From: Bacteroidota bacterium
GTDB taxonomy: Bacteria > Bacteroidota > Bacteroidia > Bacteroidales > JAAUTT01
Direction of reading: 5' to 3'
DNA length: 64,000 bases
Assembly (NCBI GenBank): GCA_023429135.1
Contig: JAEYWD010000115.1
Coordinates: 62,001-126,000 of the forward strand
The notes below the pieces were generated by a model that worked only from the letters and a program-made list of their open reading frames with translations, was not told where the DNA came from and ran no database searches. Position numbers and translations under genes: made by a program. Of the stretch, positions 60,779-64,000 are shown piece by piece. Numbering within the stretch: position 1 is the stretch's first letter; the number at the start of each line of letters is the position of its first letter.

Positions 60779-63448
60779 ATGGAAAATGTGATTTTAAACT
60801 CTACTGATCTATTCTATTCTTTTTTTGATACTTCTCCATTGTATATATGGATCAAGGATACCAATAATAATCTTATCAGGCTTAATAAGGCTGCTGCGAT
60901 TTTAGAGCAAAAACCTGTTGAGGAACTGGAAGGCAGGTCGTGTTACGATATATACCCAGAAGACAGAGCTAAGGCCTTTTGGGCCGACGATCAGGAAGTC
61001 ATAACAACCGGTCTGCCCAAACTATCCTATTACGAGAAACATATCCTTCCCGATTCTGATAAAAGCCGGTGGTTGCAGGTTAATAAAATGCCAATAAGGA
61101 ACGATTTGGGCATAATTACCGGGGTTATGGTTTATGCAGTGGATGTTACCGACATTAAAGATGCCGAAGAAAAAATCAGAATAAGGGAAGAAAAAAATCA
61201 AAAGCTTCTTTACGAAAAATCTCTTGCAGAGCAAAAACTCTGGCATGAGCGGAATTTGCTGCGAACTGTTATTGAAAACATTCCGGCACATATTTATTTT
61301 AAGGATCAGGAAAGCCGTTTTGTTCTTTGTAATCAAGCTACTGCCGCTTTTATGGGTGTCGACTCGCCCAATGATATTATTGGCAAAACTGATTTTGAAT
61401 TTTTCCCCCAGGAAATGGCCAGGGTGTTTCATAAAGAAGAGCGGGAGCTCATGAGAAATCATAAGCCAGTCATTAATTCGGTGCATAAACATTTTAAGGA
61501 AAATTCCGATAAATTTCTGGAGATTACTAAAGTTCCTCTGTACGATTCCCAAAATCAAATTATTGGCGTGGTTGGAATTAATCGGGATATTACTGAGAGA
61601 AGGCGTGCAGAAGAAGCCCTATTGGAAAGTGAAGCCAAATATCGTATTTTGACTGAGTATATGACCGACGTTGTTTGGCAGTTGTCGCCCGATATGACTT
61701 ACATTTATCTTAGTCCCTCTTTTACGCAGCTTACAGGTTTTAAAACCACCGATTTTCTGGGAAAGCCAATCTGGTCGTTGCTTACAAAAGAATCTTCCGA
61801 ATATCTTCAGGACATGGTATTAAGACGAAAATCAATGCCTTTTGAAGAAAGAAAGAAAAGCCTCGCGTTTGAAGCTAGTTTATATGACACCAATAGAAAT
61901 CTGATATGGACTGAAATTGTTTCTAATCCTGTTTTTAATGAGGCGGGAGAACTTCTTTTTTTTCAGGGAATGAGTCGGGATATTACTCAACGAAAACTTG
62001 CCGAGGTTGCTTTAAAGGAAAGTCAGGAAAAATTGGGCGTTATTATCGCCAATGCGCCAATGGTTTTGTTTCAGATCGACAAAGAAGGTATCTTCAGGTT
62101 TTCAGATGGTAAAGGACTTGAAAAACTGGGATTGAAACCTGGTCAGGTAGTCGGACTATCAGCGTTTGATGTCTATAAAGATTTTCCAAATATCTGTCAG
62201 CAGGTTAAAGATGCTCTTACTGGTAAAGTCGTAACGGATATAATAAATGTTCTCAATATTTATTTTGAAATACTGTATAATCCTGTGCTGAATGCTGAAG
62301 GAGAGGTTACCAGTGTTATCGGCATTGCATTCGATATTTCGGAGCGAATGGCAGCTCAGTATGCTTTACAGGAGAGTGAGATCCGATTTAAAACTCTTTT
62401 TCACGAAATGGCCGAAGGCGTTGCTTTGCACGAGCTCGTGTTTGATGAGGAGAAAAAACCTGTTGACTACTGCATTGTAGAAGTGAATCCAAGTTATCAG
62501 GTTCATACAGGAATAGATGTAAAAAATATCCGGAATGAGTTGGCTTCGGTTTTATATGGTACTTCCAAACCTCCTTATCTGGAAGAATTTTCTTCAGTTG
62601 CAATTAATGGTACGAAGTATAAGTTTGAAACTTATTTTGAACCATTAGAGAAGTATTTTAAAATATCGGCTGTTGCTATCGGTCCCAACAGATTTGCTAC
62701 TGTTTTTGAGGATGTTTCGGTTCAAAAGAAGCATGAAAAAGAGTTACGCGACAAAAACGATGAATTGGAGCGCTTTACTTACACCGTTTCGCACGACCTT
62801 AAGAGTCCCCTGGTTACTATAAGAGGGTTTATCGGAATGCTGGAGCAGGACCTGAAGCATAATCATCAGGAGAATATTGCCGATGATATTCAGCGTATTA
62901 AGTCGGCTACCGATAAAATGACCGATCTTCTGAACGATCTGCTCACGCTGTCGCGGGTGGGCAGGAAAATCAATCCTCCTGTTAAAATGTCCATGTATTC
63001 AATAGTTAGTGAGGCTCTGGAGTTACTTTCAGGTACATTAACCGAAAATGATGTTAAAGTTGAAGTTGATAATGAACTTCCGGAAGTTTATGTGGATAAG
63101 CAGAGGATGGTAGAAGTTTGGTTAAACCTTATTGAAAACGCAGTGAAATTTTCTCTTAAACATGAAAAACCTCAAATAAAAATAGATTTTATTAAAGAAG
63201 ATACTAAATTTATATTCAATATCAGGGATAATGGTATTGGAATAGATAAAAAATATCATTCAACCGTCTTCGGCCTATTTAATAAATTGGATAATAAAAC
63301 TTCTGGAACCGGCATAGGTTTGGCATTGGTTAAAAGAATAATTGAGGTGCATGGGGGAGATATCTGGGTGGATTCGGATGGAATAGGGAAAGGCACAAAA
63401 TTCAGCTTTTCGTTGCCAATAAAAATGCCGAGAAAAAATGAAAACTAA
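60779..63448 (+). CDS. multi-PAS sensor histidine kinase
   Basis: 889 residues, no membrane segment. Five PAS units follow one another (about 5-130, 160-280, 285-410, 415-525 and 530-650), several ending with the linker DITERR, DITQRK or DISERM. A coiled coil then leads to HisKA with H672 in FTYTVSHDLKSPLVTIRGFI and the ATPase (VWLNLIENAVKFSLK, DNGIGIDKKYHSTVFGLFNK, GTGIGLALVKRIIEVHGGDI). The kinase core is of the phytochrome-like class that pairs with stand-alone receivers, and two receiver genes follow at 6 bp and 14 bp spacing. Signal unknown; many PAS domains suggest several inputs or a long signalling rod. Confidence 0.93.
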   Translation: MENVILNSTDLFYSFFDTSPLYIWIKDTNNNLIRLNKAAAILEQKPVEELEGRSCYDIYPEDRAKAFWADDQEVITTGLPKLSYYEKHILPDSDKSRWLQVNKMPIRNDLGIITGVMVYAVDVTDIKDAEEKIRIREEKNQKLLYEKSLAEQKLWHERNLLRTVIENIPAHIYFKDQESRFVLCNQATAAFMGVDSPNDIIGKTDFEFFPQEMARVFHKEERELMRNHKPVINSVHKHFKENSDKFLEITKVPLYDSQNQIIGVVGINRDITERRRAEEALLESEAKYRILTEYMTDVVWQLSPDMTYIYLSPSFTQLTGFKTTDFLGKPIWSLLTKESSEYLQDMVLRRKSMPFEERKKSLAFEASLYDTNRNLIWTEIVSNPVFNEAGELLFFQGMSRDITQRKLAEVALKESQEKLGVIIANAPMVLFQIDKEGIFRFSDGKGLEKLGLKPGQVVGLSAFDVYKDFPNICQQVKDALTGKVVTDIINVLNIYFEILYNPVLNAEGEVTSVIGIAFDISERMAAQYALQESEIRFKTLFHEMAEGVALHELVFDEEKKPVDYCIVEVNPSYQVHTGIDVKNIRNELASVLYGTSKPPYLEEFSSVAINGTKYKFETYFEPLEKYFKISAVAIGPNRFATVFEDVSVQKKHEKELRDKNDELERFTYTVSHDLKSPLVTIRGFIGMLEQDLKHNHQENIADDIQRIKSATDKMTDLLNDLLTLSRVGRKINPPVKMSMYSIVSEALELLSGTLTENDVKVEVDNELPEVYVDKQRMVEVWLNLIENAVKFSLKHEKPQIKIDFIKEDTKFIFNIRDNGIGIDKKYHSTVFGLFNKLDNKTSGTGIGLALVKRIIEVHGGDIWVDSDGIGKGTKFSFSLPIKMPRKNEN

Positions 63449-63454
63449 AAAACA

Positions 63455-63880
63455 ATGAATGGAGAACCACTAACTATTTTACTGATCGAGGATAATCCTG
63501 ATCACGCCACACTGGTTATTCGCAACCTGAAGAATTTTCTCGTAGCAAACACTATTATTCATCTGGAGGATGGAGAACTTGCTATGGAATATCTGGACCG
63601 TATTGGGAAAGGGAATGTGAAGCCTCATTTGGTTTTACTTGATCTGAGATTGCCAAAAGTGGATGGACTCGAAATATTATGCCGTATAAAAAACGATCCT
63701 GAAATGACTGGCATACCGGTAGTTGTTCTTACAACATCTGACGCGGAGAGAGATATGGCCAGAGCTTGCAAGTGCCATGCCAATAGCTATTTAATTAAAC
63801 CTGTCGACTTCGAAAAGTTTACTGAATTGATGAGTGTTTTGGGATTTTATTGGATTTGTTGGAACAGAAACCCATTTTAA
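63455..63880 (+). CDS. single-domain response regulator (Rcp1-like)
   Basis: 141 residues, receiver only. Acidic pair in LLIEDNPDHATL, phosphoacceptor D63 in VLLDLRLPKVDGLEIL, T/S in VVLTTSDAE, Lys in YLIKPVDFEKF. The extended first loop and the phytochrome-type kinase six bases upstream make this an Rcp1/CheY-like output of that kinase. No output domain, so it probably acts by protein contact or passes the phosphoryl group on. The C-terminal end (FYWICWNRNPF) is typical. Confidence 0.92.
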   Translation: MNGEPLTILLIEDNPDHATLVIRNLKNFLVANTIIHLEDGELAMEYLDRIGKGNVKPHLVLLDLRLPKVDGLEILCRIKNDPEMTGIPVVVLTTSDAERDMARACKCHANSYLIKPVDFEKFTELMSVLGFYWICWNRNPF

Positions 63881-63894
63881 AAAAAGCTTAGCCA

Positions 63895-64000
63895 ATGAGC
63901 ATTCGTTACAAAGTTCTGGTGGTGGATGATGAAGACGATCATCTTGTTCTGATTCAGCGTTCTTTTAAATATTCAGAAAACTACATCCTTGAGTTTGTAT
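63895..64000 (+). CDS. response regulator receiver (3' end outside window)
   Basis: ATG at 63895, 14 bp after the preceding receiver gene. The visible 35 codons read MSIRYKVLVVDDEDDHLVLI then QRSFKYSENYILEFV, the first strand and helix of a receiver domain with its acidic DDE cluster. The output domain, if any, lies beyond the window. Same apparent operon as the multi-PAS kinase. Confidence 0.85.
   Translation, partial: MSIRYKVLVVDDEDDHLVLIQRSFKYSENYILEFV

Overview
The window looks like a chromosome segment from a Bacteroidota bacterium, probably near Bacteroidales/Marinilabiliales. The grounds are GLPGLI, DUF5686, FISUMP, DUF4142, head-GIN and GldJ/GldK-like exported proteins, a large TonB-receptor-like barrel, weak ribosome binding sites, and promoter -7 elements of the TAnnTTTG type. 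Base composition is moderate (about 40% GC by eye). No rRNA, tRNA, CRISPR array, integrase or transposase was seen.

Layout. 1-1021 is a rearranged junction: a SUMF1-type exported protein running off the left edge, a propeller-like gene that has lost its 5' end, and the last 39 codons of a broken chemoreceptor gene. 1390-4516 holds a MidA-type methyltransferase, a FISUMP protein and an AT-rich orphan gene with a HEPN-like motif between short inverted repeats. 4879-6095 holds a 21-bp tandem array and the gene behind it. 6230-11089 carries a redoxin, an SRPBCC protein, an esterase and a GH2 glycosidase. 11381-27373 is rich in signalling genes (hybrid kinase, LytS/LytTR pair, NarL-type regulators, HisKA_3 kinase) mixed with ThuA, GLPGLI (frameshifted), an outer-membrane barrel, DUF4142, and a divergent diacylglycerol kinase / phosphatidate phosphatase pair.

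27665-52892 is dominated by chemotaxis, all on the minus strand: five full-length chemoreceptors with near-identical signalling tips and an xFExF C-terminal pentapeptide, two CheW, one CheA, one short CheR and a metallo-beta-lactamase-fold protein. These fall into four apparent transcription units, and each unit head is preceded by the same roughly 40-bp motif that the internal genes lack. No CheB, no CheY beside cheA and no flagellar gene is present. Inside this stretch, on the plus strand, lie a ZIP-like transporter, a second repeat array (about 42-bp units with hairpin-forming palindromes) in front of a DUF6261-like gene, and a kaiC-kaiB-kaiB-histidine kinase operon.

53338-64000 holds a small unknown gene, aspartokinase, a DUF5686 outer-membrane protein, a coiled-coil membrane protein, a PagL-like lipid A deacylase with a head-GIN lipoprotein, and a multi-PAS kinase followed by two receiver genes, the last cut by the window edge.

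The most unusual observations are the two helically phased repeat arrays (21 bp and about 42 bp) placed 100-150 bp upstream of Bacteroidota-type helical-protein genes, and the motif shared by the four chemotaxis units.
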